A stretch of 64,000 nucleotides of DNA from an uncultured Chitinophaga sp. (GCA_902168205.1 CABHOK010000006.1:124001-188000); one strand, 5' to 3'. Shown: positions 9,067-18,302, numbered from the stretch's first letter. Program-made: numbers and translations. Notes: a model not told the origin generated them from the sequence alone.

Positions 9067-11034
9067 TCAGTCATAAAACGACCAATCAAAACCAAAGTCC
9101 AATATACTCCGCTGCCCCGGATAATGAGGCGTAGGCAGATATCCTTCTTTGGTAATGGCCTGCATCAGGTTATTATACTTCAGAAATATACGACCGCGTT
9201 TGATACGCGCATTCAGGAAGATATCAATCTGCGGAAACTGAAGTGATGTAAAACTCTGCTGCACATAAAACTGTTGCGTGGGTACATCATAACCCTGCGC
9301 AAAGTACGATGACTTCCAGTGCACATCTACACCGGCCTGCATATCCAGGTTACCGTTAAAGAATATATTCTCGTAGGCAAGTTGTCCGTTTATAAACAGG
9401 TCAGGCACCTGTATAGCATCTTCGGGATTTTCGAGTACACGGGTATATATAGCTTTACCCTTTACATGAATATGGTCGGCAATTAACAGCGACAAATTAA
9501 TCTCGGGTGCTACAAAAACCTGGGCCGTGGGCGTTTGCACCGGCAGCACCGTTTGGTCAAGTCCAAAATCTCCCTGCTTGAAAAATATATAGTTACCGAG
9601 TCGCGTAAAGGTTAACCCCGGAGAGACCGACAATGTTTTGGACCGATAATGTATATACCCGTTTATCTGCGTTACACTTACATCACTGAAGTCTGTCGAG
9701 TATGAAAAGGCGGGATACCACACATCGTGACTACCACGGTATGCCAGTTGCATAAATGAAGGTGCATATTGCGCCTGCTTCAGCGTAGCTTCGAACCATC
9801 GGCTTTTGAGACTAGCCTCGAGACGATAATTACCCGTCTGCATTACTTCAACCAATCCACTGAGCTCACCCAGCGAATCGAGTCGAAGCGCAACGCGTCC
9901 CCCCAGATAACTCTCGGTGCCTTTCAGCTTAACATTGTCCAACGAATCCATACCAGCATTGATATAGTTATAGGACATGTTATAGTTACGCAGCGCATAG
10001 TATCCGTTGTAAAACAGCTTCAGCAGATTACCTTTTATACCCACCTCGTTACGAACAAACTTGAACCTCGCGCCATCATCCACATGCGTGCTATCAAAAT
10101 CTGTATAGTCAAAGTAATCTTCCGGCTCCGATCCAGGTGTGTCGCGGAAGTAATTCGCCTGACGATAGCGATCAAATATATGATATACCTGCAGCGCCTT
10201 CCCTACTTCATACTGATGAAAGAGGTGCAGGTTCATGCGTAGTTCTTTGGTGGTTGCTTCCGTCAGGTTCGGTTGCGCGTTGGTAAAGAAGTAATCGGCA
10301 TACGCAAAGTCTGTACTGTTTCGTAATATACCTCCGTACTCATCAGCCTGCAGCATGTTTCTTCTGAAGTTGAAGAATAATCTATAGGTACTGTCCTTGG
10401 ACTGATAGGCCGTATACAAATCATAATAGTTAGACAATACGTTACGATCTCCCTTACCGGCCCGTTGCACCTGTTTGTCTATAAATAGTCCGCGGTAATT
10501 AAAGCCTACATTCCAAAGCGGATTGATGTTACGACTATAATTTGCACGCGTGATAGACCTGCCCTTTCCTCCCAGAATTACTTTCATGTTCGAATAAGGC
10601 GAGCGGGTATTGTAATACTTTACCTGCTCAGTATCCCATACGAGGTCGTATTGATGATAGCCGGAACTGACTCCAATCACATCGGGCACCTGGTAAAAAA
10701 TGGGGTTCATAGCGGTACCTATATTTCCCAGGTCCTGGTACATATTCTCGTGCTGCTGTATGTAGGTATAGCGATGGAAGTTACGGGGAGTCGTATCAAT
10801 GAAATGATACGTTTGCTTGTTCAGCAACACGTCCTCCTCATAAAAATAGCGCGAAGTCTTGGGACCGTAAACCTGCTTGGTAGTATCATCGATAACACGC
10901 GAACCTCTGCGCGGAGCATCGATCTGCGCATAAGCCCACGGGCCTATGGTTATGAGACTTACGAAAAGTATTACCTGTTTAAAACGCACGCGCAAAAATA
11001 GACTTTTAAATGATTTGAGATGGTTTATGCTCAT
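9067..11034 (-). CDS. Putative porin, large outer-membrane beta-barrel
   Basis: The 655-residue protein has a signal peptide (basic N-terminus SFKSLFLRVRFKQ, hydrophobic VILFVSLITIGPW, cleavage after AYAQ). The mature part is rich in alternating strands with aromatic girdle residues (for example KYYNTRSPYSNMKVILGGKG and NYSRNINPLWNVGFNYRG) and ends in FDWSFYD. That is typical of the Cytophagales/Flavobacteriales family annotated as putative porin. It probably spans the outer membrane, but no substrate can be deduced. Its start codon overlaps the stop of lpxK by 4 bases, so both are translated from one message and the pair is linked to outer-membrane assembly. Confidence 0.8.
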   Translation of the reverse strand: MSINHLKSFKSLFLRVRFKQVILFVSLITIGPWAYAQIDAPRRGSRVIDDTTKQVYGPKTSRYFYEEDVLLNKQTYHFIDTTPRNFHRYTYIQQHENMYQDLGNIGTAMNPIFYQVPDVIGVSSGYHQYDLVWDTEQVKYYNTRSPYSNMKVILGGKGRSITRANYSRNINPLWNVGFNYRGLFIDKQVQRAGKGDRNVLSNYYDLYTAYQSKDSTYRLFFNFRRNMLQADEYGGILRNSTDFAYADYFFTNAQPNLTEATTKELRMNLHLFHQYEVGKALQVYHIFDRYRQANYFRDTPGSEPEDYFDYTDFDSTHVDDGARFKFVRNEVGIKGNLLKLFYNGYYALRNYNMSYNYINAGMDSLDNVKLKGTESYLGGRVALRLDSLGELSGLVEVMQTGNYRLEASLKSRWFEATLKQAQYAPSFMQLAYRGSHDVWYPAFSYSTDFSDVSVTQINGYIHYRSKTLSVSPGLTFTRLGNYIFFKQGDFGLDQTVLPVQTPTAQVFVAPEINLSLLIADHIHVKGKAIYTRVLENPEDAIQVPDLFINGQLAYENIFFNGNLDMQAGVDVHWKSSYFAQGYDVPTQQFYVQQSFTSLQFPQIDIFLNARIKRGRIFLKYNNLMQAITKEGYLPTPHYPGQRSILDFGFDWSFYD

Positions 11035-12062
11035 TCAGGAACTGCATTTAAAATCATCGCATCAAAATCCTGTCCATTTTTTAGAAATTTCACTTCGATC
11101 GGAATATAAAATAACGGAAGGCTCCGGGTTTCATCAGCAAACTTGCGATCGGCCAGCTTTACCATATCTTTTTCGGTTGTGATAAAGCTAACGGACGGAT
11201 CACTCCTTACTATATCGCGAAAGCGCCTGAAATCTTCATGGGTATATTCATGATGATCCGCCAGGTTAAAGTGATGCACAATGGTGCTGGTGGTCTCAAT
11301 GAACTTACGGAATGGCGTGGCATTCGCTATACCAGTGATCAGCACCACACGGCTATTCAACGGTTGGGCTGGAGCACCAAAAGCAATTGTATCACCATAG
11401 TGGATGGTTGTAAAAAATACCGGTTTCGTTGTATAGCTTCTTACCGCCTGCTCGATCTCCACACGTTCATCGATCGAGATCTCCGGTGGACACTTCGTTA
11501 TCACTACTACATCCGCACGTGCGGCATTGGTGCGCGACTCACGAAGGCGCCCGGCAGGCAACAGGTAGTCGGTATAGAACGGACGATTATAGTCTGACAG
11601 TAAAATATTGAGCGAAGGCTTAACACGCCTGTGCTGAAACGCGTCATCGAGCAGCACGACACTCACTTCATCACGCTCCTGCAAGATGTTGGGAATCGCG
11701 AACGCACGATCTTCCCCCACTGCCACGACAATCTTCCCTTTAAACTTACGATAGAACTGCAGCGGCTCATCTCCCAGCGTGTCGGCATTATCCTGGTCCG
11801 TAGCGATTCGGAATCCTTTGGTCTTGCGTCCGTAGCCGCGGCTCAGCGTTGCTATCGTATACTTGTTTTGCAGCAGTCTTACCAGATGTTCGATCATTGG
11901 CGTCTTGCCAGTACCTCCCACCGCCAGGTTGCCTACATTGATAACCGGTATATCAAATTCAACAGAAGGCTTCAGGCCACGATTATACAGAACATTGCGC
12001 AGGGTGGTAACGATGTTGTACAGTACAGCAAAAGGAAATACTAGAATACGGATCAATGCCAT
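11031..12062 (-). CDS. lpxK: Tetraacyldisaccharide 4'-kinase
   Basis: LpxK phosphorylates the 4' position of the lipid A disaccharide at the inner face of the cytoplasmic membrane. The 343-residue protein begins with an amphipathic membrane-associated segment (residues 1-27). The P-loop GNLAVGGTGKTP (44-55) follows, in the family-specific context VINVGNLAVGGTGKTP. Other family motifs are LSRGYGRKTKGF, GDEPLQFYRKF and VVLLDDAFQHRRV. It overlaps the downstream porin by ATGA. A divergent promoter region of 83 bases separates it from the Nif3-family gene. Confidence 0.95.
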   Translation of the reverse strand: MALIRILVFPFAVLYNIVTTLRNVLYNRGLKPSVEFDIPVINVGNLAVGGTGKTPMIEHLVRLLQNKYTIATLSRGYGRKTKGFRIATDQDNADTLGDEPLQFYRKFKGKIVVAVGEDRAFAIPNILQERDEVSVVLLDDAFQHRRVKPSLNILLSDYNRPFYTDYLLPAGRLRESRTNAARADVVVITKCPPEISIDERVEIEQAVRSYTTKPVFFTTIHYGDTIAFGAPAQPLNSRVVLITGIANATPFRKFIETTSTIVHHFNLADHHEYTHEDFRRFRDIVRSDPSVSFITTEKDMVKLADRKFADETRSLPLFYIPIEVKFLKNGQDFDAMILNAVPE

Positions 12063-12083
12063 GCAATAATGAGGTAAAGGTGC

Positions 12084-12113
12084 TTTGTGTTATGCGGTGA
12101 GAAATTAACTTTG
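12084..12113 (+). promoter_or_regulatory. Bacteroidota-type promoter (TTTG-N18-TAACTTTG)
   Basis: TTTG at 12084-12087 and TAACTTTG at 12106-12113 are separated by 18 bases. This matches the -33/-7 consensus (TTTG and TAnnTTTG) of the Bacteroidota primary sigma factor. It lies 33 bases before the ATG of the Nif3-family gene and would drive the 12.1-14.1 kb operon. Confidence 0.6.
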
Positions 12114-12145
12114 ACCATTAACTCATTTCCGTAACGCGATAACAC

Positions 12146-13246
12146 ATGGCCGTAAAGATAAAGGATGTAACGGATTACCTCGAATCTATTGCCCCCAGAA
12201 GCTACCAGGAGTCTTATGATAATGCCAGCCTCATTACCGGCCATGCATCCTGGGATGTGAAAGGTATATTGGTAACATTAGACTGCATTGAAGCTGTCGT
12301 GGATGAAGCTATCGCCCAAGGCTGCAACCTGATTGTAGCACACCACCCGATTGTTTTCAAAGGCTTAAAGAAACTGAATGGCAACGGCTATGTTGAGCGC
12401 ACAGTCATCAAAGCTATCAAGCACGACATTGCGATATATGCTATCCACACCAACCTCGACAATGTTTATACAGGTGTTAACCGGAAGATCTGCGACAAGA
12501 TCGGCCTGACCAACGTAAAGATACTCGCCCCTAAAAAAGAAACGCTGGGTAAACTCGTAACTTTTATACCCACAGAAAATGCCGAAAATGTTTTGGCTGC
12601 TTTGCATGAAGCCGGTGCCGGCCAAATCGGTAACTATAAAAACTGCAGCTTCAGACTTGAAGGCACAGGCACGTTTATGCCGACCGATGACGCGAACCCG
12701 CATATAGGGCAAAGCAATAAACAGGAGTATGTAAACGAAGTACGGGCCGAAGTAATTTTCCCGCTGCACCTGGAGGGTAAGATACTCGCGGCACTTCGCA
12801 AGGCACATCCGTATGAAGAAGTTGCATATTATTTAAGCACCTTATTAAATGAAAATCAGGAAGTTGGTTCAGGGATGATTGGAGAGCTCGCTACCCCTGC
12901 TGAACCTTTGGCCTTTCTTCAAGGTTTAAAGGTAAGTATGGATTTACAGATGATCCGTCACACCAACATCAATCACGGTCCGATCCAAAAAGTGGCCGTC
13001 TGCGGAGGAGCCGGAAGTTTCCTGTTACCTCAGGCAATTCAGGCGGGGGCCGACATTTTTGTTACGGCTGACTTTAAATACCATGAATTTTTCGATGCTG
13101 ATGGCCGCATAATTATTGCAGATATTGGCCATTATGAGAGCGAAGTATTCACCAAAGAACTTTTACAGGATGTTTTAATGAAAAAATTTTCTACTTTTGC
13201 GATCATTTTTTCAGAAACTGCCACGAATCCAATTAGCTACCTATAA
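12146..13246 (+). CDS. Nif3-like dinuclear metal centre protein (DUF34)
   Basis: The 366-residue protein belongs to the Nif3/YqfO/YbgI family, which forms toroidal hexamers with a dinuclear metal site; some members act in GTP cyclohydrolase I-like or metal-handling roles. Metal ligands are visible in AHHPIVFKG, HTNLDN and, at the C-terminus, IADIGHYESE. The middle (about 135-235) contains the extra PII-like insertion seen in longer members (ALHEAGAGQIGNYKNCSF through KAHPYEEVAYYL). The N-terminal motif SYQESYDNASLITG is also family-like. It is preceded by a good promoter and followed 3 bases later by the coiled-coil gene, an arrangement common in Bacteroidota. Confidence 0.92.
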   Translation: MAVKIKDVTDYLESIAPRSYQESYDNASLITGHASWDVKGILVTLDCIEAVVDEAIAQGCNLIVAHHPIVFKGLKKLNGNGYVERTVIKAIKHDIAIYAIHTNLDNVYTGVNRKICDKIGLTNVKILAPKKETLGKLVTFIPTENAENVLAALHEAGAGQIGNYKNCSFRLEGTGTFMPTDDANPHIGQSNKQEYVNEVRAEVIFPLHLEGKILAALRKAHPYEEVAYYLSTLLNENQEVGSGMIGELATPAEPLAFLQGLKVSMDLQMIRHTNINHGPIQKVAVCGGAGSFLLPQAIQAGADIFVTADFKYHEFFDADGRIIIADIGHYESEVFTKELLQDVLMKKFSTFAIIFSETATNPISYL

Positions 13247-13249
13247 CGA

Positions 13250-14053
13250 ATGGAAAATCAATCAATCGCACAGAAGCTTGAAGCACTCGTAAAACTCCAG
13301 TCCATTGACACCGAACTAGACGAACTTAAGAAACTCCGGGGCGATCTACCCGATGAAGTCCAGGACCTGGAAGACGAAATCGAGGGCTACAAAACGCGTC
13401 TCACCCGCCACGAAGCCGAGCTAAAGGAGATCGAAGAAGGAAACAAGAAGCATAAGGAGAACATCAAGGAAGCTGAAAAGCTTATCAAGAAATATAGCGA
13501 ACAACAGAAGAACGTTAGAAACAACCGCGAGTTTGACGCTATCACCAAAGAGATCGAACTTCAGGAACTGGAAATCCAGATCTGCGAAAAGAAGATAAAA
13601 GAAGGTAAGGACAGCATTGGTTCTAAGAAAGATGAGATCGAGAAAACCGGTAACCTCATCAAGGAACGTGGCGATCACCTCGACAACAAGAAGAAAGAAC
13701 TGAATGATATCATGGCCGAGAGTCATGAAGAAGAGAAGAGACTTCTTTCTGAACGCGAAAAGGCTACCAAGAAAATCGAAGACAAACTTCTGAAGTACTA
13801 CGAAAGATTGAGAGGCAGTCTCTCCAACGGACTGGCTGTTGTACGCGTAGTACGTGGTGCCGCTGAAGGTTGTAACATTGTAATCCCTCCGCAGAAGATC
13901 GCTGAGATCCGCGAGAAAAAGAAAATTGTAATCGATGAACATTCTGGTCGTATCTTAGCAGACGTTGATATGGATTCCCTCGATGAAGGCGACAAACCAA
14001 AAACTGCTAAAACTGCTACCCCTGCACCTAGCCGCAGAAAGAAAGTTGAATAA
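13250..14053 (+). CDS. Coiled-coil protein with a degenerate C4 zinc ribbon
   Basis: The 267-residue protein is an antiparallel coiled coil (about 1-185, rich in E, K and D) followed by a domain that aligns with the C4-type zinc ribbon of the CT398/DUF164-like family. The diagnostic frame is intact: GCNIVIPPQKIAEIREKKK and then VIDEHSGRILAD. However, three of the four zinc cysteines are gone; only the Cys in EGCN remains, and the second CxxC knuckle reads DEHS. The C-terminus is a short K/A/P-rich tail. The gene follows the Nif3-family gene by 3 bases, its usual Bacteroidota partner. The function of the family is not settled; the loss of zinc ligands makes metal binding here unlikely. Confidence 0.85.
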   Translation: MENQSIAQKLEALVKLQSIDTELDELKKLRGDLPDEVQDLEDEIEGYKTRLTRHEAELKEIEEGNKKHKENIKEAEKLIKKYSEQQKNVRNNREFDAITKEIELQELEIQICEKKIKEGKDSIGSKKDEIEKTGNLIKERGDHLDNKKKELNDIMAESHEEEKRLLSEREKATKKIEDKLLKYYERLRGSLSNGLAVVRVVRGAAEGCNIVIPPQKIAEIREKKKIVIDEHSGRILADVDMDSLDEGDKPKTAKTATPAPSRRKKVE

Positions 14054-15527
14054 CATTATATTTTGTTTACACCCAAAGGCAAGCCTTTTAGCTTGCCTTT
14101 TTTTATGCTGCCTGCTGACCGCACGTGCACAGGAGTGGACGTTTGATGCTACTTCGCAGCAAGTATACGACCATGTTCTGAACCTCCAGATGGATGAAGC
14201 GCGTGCATTGTTGCCCAATCCCAAAACACCACAACAACATTATGTATTGGCACTAGCCGATGCGCTTGAACTTCTTATCACCGAAGACAATGAGAAGTTT
14301 TCGGAGTATGAAGATGCGTTCGAGAAACGACAGGAATTAAAAACCAAACTCAACTCCGCTCCCGATCTTTTTCTGCAAGCCGAACTGCAACTACAATGGA
14401 CATTTATATACCTGAAGTTCGGTCATGAGTTTGATGCTGCACTAAACCTGCGCGGAGCTTACCAGGTAACAGACGAAATACGCAAGCGCTTCCCGAACTT
14501 CACCGCTGTGCAGAAACCTTCCGGGTTACTCGATGTAATTATAGGTTCTGTACCCGAGAAGTACGATTGGGTACTGGGCCTGCTCAGCATGGAAGGCTCG
14601 ATTGAACTCGGCCTGAAAGAACTCGATAACATTCAGAACTCCGATCACGCACTCGCCTTCGAATCAAGTTTACTATATGCTTTAACGCGCGGCTTTGTAT
14701 TGCAGCAGCCACACTGGGCCCTGGCCGAGGTGAAGCAGGATATAGCGGCCTACCCTTCCAACAAGCTGGCGTTGTTTCTCGCGGCATCACTGGCCATCAA
14801 GAACTCACAAAGTGAAGAAGCACTCTATTATCTAAGCGAACTGACCAAGCATCCGCGGGGATTGCCGCTATACTATGCCGATTACCTGCGGGGAGAAGTA
14901 TACCTGCATAAAGCCGACTACCAGAATGCTATAGCGGCTTATCGTTCCTTCATAGGTAACTATAAAGGTGTGAACTATATCAAGGATGCGAATTACAAGA
15001 TAGGACTTTGCTATTGGCTGAACGGAAATGCTGCGGATGCCAAAGCAGTGTTCAAGCAGGCAAAGACGTTGGGCAAGGAATCATCGGAAGCAGATAAATA
15101 TGCAGCACGAAGCATGGCCGAAAACGAATTGCCACACATCAAGCTTACCAAAGCACGTTACTTTACAGACGGTGGCTATTACACGGATGCCCGCAAGATG
15201 CTCGCTTCCATTACTACGCAAGAGCTGCCCACGAAACGCGACCAGATTGAATTTACCTATCGCAAGGCCCGACTTGCACACAAAACCAATGACCTCGTGG
15301 CTGCGCATGATCTCTACCAGCAGTCTATAAAGGCAACCGGAGATGAGCCGTGGTACTTTGCTCCCAACGCATGCCTGCAACTGGGCTATATCTCGCTTGA
15401 TGAAAAGAATATACCGCTGGCCCGCGAATACTTTATGCGTGCTCTAAGCTATAAGAAACACGAGTATAAGAACAGCATCGACAGCAAAGCTAAATCTGCG
15501 CTGGCTCAGCTCAACGACAACAAGTGA
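14046..15527 (+). CDS. Secreted tetratricopeptide-repeat protein
   Basis: The frame is open from 13965, but starting at TTG 14046 gives a compact signal peptide (MNNIIFCLHPKASLLACLF then LCCLLTARAQ, cleaved before EWTFDATS). That leaves 493 residues. ATG 13983 is the alternative, with 21 extra residues. The start lies 8 bases inside the upstream coiled-coil gene. The mature protein is helical with tetratricopeptide-like units, clearest at about 290-345 (YYADYLRGEVYLHKADYQNA, then YRSFIGNYKGVNYIKDANYK) and near the C-terminus (LQLGYISLDEKNIPLAREYF). The hairpin that should terminate the upstream gene is in frame inside this signal peptide. It probably acts in the periplasm or at the outer membrane; no partner is evident. 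Confidence 0.8.
   Translation: MNNIIFCLHPKASLLACLFLCCLLTARAQEWTFDATSQQVYDHVLNLQMDEARALLPNPKTPQQHYVLALADALELLITEDNEKFSEYEDAFEKRQELKTKLNSAPDLFLQAELQLQWTFIYLKFGHEFDAALNLRGAYQVTDEIRKRFPNFTAVQKPSGLLDVIIGSVPEKYDWVLGLLSMEGSIELGLKELDNIQNSDHALAFESSLLYALTRGFVLQQPHWALAEVKQDIAAYPSNKLALFLAASLAIKNSQSEEALYYLSELTKHPRGLPLYYADYLRGEVYLHKADYQNAIAAYRSFIGNYKGVNYIKDANYKIGLCYWLNGNAADAKAVFKQAKTLGKESSEADKYAARSMAENELPHIKLTKARYFTDGGYYTDARKMLASITTQELPTKRDQIEFTYRKARLAHKTNDLVAAHDLYQQSIKATGDEPWYFAPNACLQLGYISLDEKNIPLAREYFMRALSYKKHEYKNSIDSKAKSALAQLNDNK
14075..14104 (+). terminator. Perfect terminator hairpin embedded in coding sequence
   Basis: A perfect 10-bp stem (AAAGGCAAGC at 14075-14084, complement at 14091-14100) with a 6-base loop is followed by seven T residues. 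It lies 22 bases after the stop of the coiled-coil gene but inside the signal-peptide region of the next gene. Confidence 0.85.
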
Positions 15528-16129
15528 TCGCGATCGTTATACCGCTCTACCGAAAACATGGAGCCGGTATAATTCAACAGGTACAAGCACAGGTTTTCGT
15601 GCTCAAACATATCCATGCTCTTTAACGGGTAGTTCAATAACATGCACATCAGAATGCGTATAGCCCTACCGTGCATGCAGATCAGTATGGTTTGTTCATC
15701 GGTTTGGCTCATGAAGTGATCGACTGCAGGCTGCATCCTCTTCACCACGTCCTCAGGGCTCTCCCCTCCTTCAATCTTCAAAGCGGTATTACCCAACTGC
15801 CACTGCTTTAACATATAGTGGTAATACTCATCTTCCGAAGGTGTTACCTTGTAGCCTTCCTTTGTTCCCCAGCTGATTTCATTTAGCCCCGGCAGTTGTA
15901 CGTGCGGCAGCCCCATCTCCAGAAATCCTTTTACTGATTGGTGGGTGCGCTTCAATGCCGAAGTATATACTTTCTGAAACGGAACATCTTTATACCGGTC
16001 AAAGAATGCCTGCGCCTGCTCTCTGCCCCGGTCATTCAGATCAGTGTCCACACCACTTCCCTGCACAATGTTCTGAAGATTGTAGTCGGTTTGTCCGTGA
16101 CGGATGAGGTAGATTTTTTTGCTGGTCAA
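15506..16129 (-). CDS. Histidine phosphatase family protein (phosphoglycerate mutase-like)
   Basis: The 207-residue protein has the RHG catalytic signature near its N-terminus (IYLIRHGQTDYN), the second arginine motif YTSALKRTHQS, the acid in EISWGTKEG and the late histidine in CMHGRAIRIL. These are the four active-site parts of branch 1 of the superfamily, which includes cofactor-dependent phosphoglycerate mutases and alpha-ribazole phosphatases. The small size fits a phosphatase better than a glycolytic mutase, and the substrate is not evident. The gene is convergent with the TPR gene and their 3' ends overlap by 22 bases. Confidence 0.88.
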   Translation of the reverse strand: MTSKKIYLIRHGQTDYNLQNIVQGSGVDTDLNDRGREQAQAFFDRYKDVPFQKVYTSALKRTHQSVKGFLEMGLPHVQLPGLNEISWGTKEGYKVTPSEDEYYHYMLKQWQLGNTALKIEGGESPEDVVKRMQPAVDHFMSQTDEQTILICMHGRAIRILMCMLLNYPLKSMDMFEHENLCLYLLNYTGSMFSVERYNDRDHLLSLS

Positions 16130-16315
16130 TTTTGCATTATTTTGGGCGCAAGTATAGTTAATCGCAGGCAGTTATCCGTTTATTCCATCCGGTAAGTTCT
16201 CGGTTTAATGATGAAAAATTACCGGGGAAGAAACTGCATGGATGAAATAACAATCCATTCCCCCGAATGGTTAATTACGAGCGGATAACCAGACCGTTAA
16301 TGACAACGAAGGAGC

Positions 16316-16744
16316 ATGAGAATTTTCAAGGAAGATCTAACCGTAGAAACGCTTAACAAGTGGTCGCCCAATACGATGGCCGAAAATATAGGCATCGAGT
16401 TTACAGCTGTAGGTGAAGATTATCTCGAAGCAAAAATGCCGGTAGATCACCGAACTCATCAACCCATGGGATTGTTACACGGTGGTGCTTCAGTCGCGCT
16501 GGCGGAGACCATGGGAAGTGTAGCGGCCATGTGTTGCGTGGATGTGACCAAACAATACTGCGTAGGTCTGGAGATAAATGCCAATCACATCAAAAGCGTA
16601 CGCGATGGTTTTGTAATTGGTACAACCCGGGCTATTCACATCGGTAAGAAGACGCAGGTATGGGAGATCCGTATTACCAGCGAGACTGGTGACCTGGTGT
16701 GCATCAGCAGAATTACGATGGCGGTGTTAGACCGAAAAAATTAG
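16316..16744 (+). CDS. menI: Hotdog thioesterase, probable 1,4-dihydroxy-2-naphthoyl-CoA hydrolase
   Basis: This 142-residue PaaI/YdiI-type hotdog thioesterase carries the signature GLLHGGASVALAETMGSVAA, very close to that of E. coli MenI (YdiI), with the catalytic glutamate in LAET. MenI releases 1,4-dihydroxy-2-naphthoate from its CoA ester in menaquinone synthesis. The assignment gains strength from the next gene, 26 bases downstream, which encodes isochorismate synthase. A purine-rich AAGGAG sits unusually close (one base) to the ATG. A broad-specificity acyl-CoA thioesterase is the alternative. Confidence 0.8.
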   Translation: MRIFKEDLTVETLNKWSPNTMAENIGIEFTAVGEDYLEAKMPVDHRTHQPMGLLHGGASVALAETMGSVAAMCCVDVTKQYCVGLEINANHIKSVRDGFVIGTTRAIHIGKKTQVWEIRITSETGDLVCISRITMAVLDRKN

Positions 16745-16769
16745 GACAAGGATTTAGATATAGTGCCGA

Positions 16770-17972
16770 ATGAATAAAGTTGCTTCAGTTTCCACTTCTG
16801 TGATTCACGAAACTGAATACATTGCTTACCTGATTAACCATGCCGTGGAAAATCAATTTTCCGTTGCTGTGTGGAGACTCCCCAACGACTCACGAAAACA
16901 TCTTATCATCTCGCGAAGCCCGCAGTTGCTGAAACGAAACGCAGCTCTCGAAGAACTCGCGCAAGGATTTATATTCGCTCCCTTCGACCGCAACAGTGAC
17001 TCGGTATATTTACCAGCCGACTATAAATTTACATTTACCGATGGTGCATTGCGTGCCCCGGAAGAACCCATCGAGACAACGTCCTATACCTGGCTTGAGG
17101 AACAACTGCGTACCGTGGCATCGTTCAAGACAGCGAAGTTTTATACCGTAAAGAAAACAGAAACATCTGCAGCTGCTGCTTCCTATACCGAGCTGGTGAT
17201 GCACGGTGTACAGCAAATTGAAAAAGGAACATTCGAGAAAGTAGTGCCCTCACGCACCAAGATGATTGATCTTCCTTTGGGATTTGATATCGTACAGTCG
17301 TTTCAGAATTTGTGTGATGCTTACCCCAACGCACTCATCTCTTTTGTAAGCTCACCGGAAACCGGCAGCTGGCTTGGTGCAACACCTGAAGTACTGGTTA
17401 GCGTAGAAGACAAAGCTATATTTCGCACCGTAGCATTGGCCGGCACGCAGCCCTATAACACTGGTGTTAATCTGAGATCAGTAGCCTGGACACAAAAAGA
17501 AATTGAAGAGCAGGCATTGGTAGAACGCTATGTGATCAGCTGCTTTAAAAAGATACGCGTGCGTGAATATGATGAACACGGACCTAAAACTGTAGTAGCC
17601 GGCAACCTGATGCACCTTAAATCAGACTTCACGGTGGATATGAAGGCGATCAACTTTCCACAGTTGGGTTCGGTGATGCTCCAGTTGCTCCATCCTACTT
17701 CCGCAGTATGCGGCATGCCGCTTGAACCTGCACTGGAATTTCTTCAGAAGAACGAAGGCTATAACCGTCAGTTCTATGCGGGCTTCCTCGGACCGGTACA
17801 TGTAAACAACAACATCAACATCTTTGTTAATCTCCGGTGTATGCAATTGCTCGACAGCAAAGCTATACTATATGCCGGTGCCGGTGTTACCATCGACTCA
17901 ATACCCGAGAACGAATGGAATGAAACCGAGATCAAGTTCAACACACTTCTAAACGTTATCAGCAAGGCATAA
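16770..17972 (+). CDS. menF: Isochorismate synthase, chorismate-binding enzyme
   Basis: The 400-residue protein has the chorismate-utilising fold in its second half: EKGTFEKVVPSRTKMIDLP, ETGSWLGATPEVLV, VALAGTQPYN, then VAGNLMHLKSDF, LHPTSAVCGMPLEPALEF and YAGAGVTIDSIPENEWNETE. These motifs match the isochorismate synthase group (MenF/EntC/DhbC) rather than anthranilate synthase. The N-terminal half is divergent, as usual. It converts chorismate to isochorismate, the first step of menaquinone synthesis by the chorismate route, and pairs with menI upstream. The remaining men genes found in the window lie at 50-54.5 kb. Confidence 0.9.
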   Translation: MNKVASVSTSVIHETEYIAYLINHAVENQFSVAVWRLPNDSRKHLIISRSPQLLKRNAALEELAQGFIFAPFDRNSDSVYLPADYKFTFTDGALRAPEEPIETTSYTWLEEQLRTVASFKTAKFYTVKKTETSAAAASYTELVMHGVQQIEKGTFEKVVPSRTKMIDLPLGFDIVQSFQNLCDAYPNALISFVSSPETGSWLGATPEVLVSVEDKAIFRTVALAGTQPYNTGVNLRSVAWTQKEIEEQALVERYVISCFKKIRVREYDEHGPKTVVAGNLMHLKSDFTVDMKAINFPQLGSVMLQLLHPTSAVCGMPLEPALEFLQKNEGYNRQFYAGFLGPVHVNNNINIFVNLRCMQLLDSKAILYAGAGVTIDSIPENEWNETEIKFNTLLNVISKA

Positions 17973-18123
17973 CATTTCTCTGCAAAGTCACTTCTCTTCT
18001 TATATAATTCAAGATTATATACCCTCCGGCCGCTATCGGAGCAGGCAATAAATTTCATGCTGAAATTTGTATTATGACATTCTGCTTGCGATATTCAGTA
18101 GGCAACCATACCCACCTGCCCCT

Positions 18124-18297
18124 ATGGAAAAAGTTGTTTATACACCTGTCTTGAAAGAGCACCTGGTTCATTTAAACGCAGCGATCCATGAGCTCACCCG
18201 CGAAGACACCGACAAATCGATTGAGCAGTTCCTGGCAGAACTCAGCTTTGTTCAATACCTCATCGATGAGATCAAAAACGAGAGTAATTTGTTCTGA
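18124..18297 (+). CDS. Small conserved-looking helical protein, unknown function
   Basis: I selected the ATG at 18124 (MEKVVYTPVLKEHLVHLNAA), giving 57 residues; the open frame continues upstream for 19 residues without a convincing sequence. The product is an acidic, mostly helical cytoplasmic peptide with no cysteine and no membrane segment. It lies between menF and a convergent membrane protein, whose stop is 5 bases away. No family is recognised. Confidence 0.5.
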   Translation: MEKVVYTPVLKEHLVHLNAAIHELTREDTDKSIEQFLAELSFVQYLIDEIKNESNLF

Positions 18298-18302
18298 TCG
18301 CG

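Noticed and set aside
9769-10242. 157-codon plus-strand frame.
   Set aside because: It lies fully antisense to the porin gene, whose signal peptide and barrel pattern are clear.
13421-13942. 173-codon minus-strand frame rich in F and L.
   Set aside because: Antisense of the K/E-rich coiled coil, which gives long leucine/phenylalanine shadow frames.
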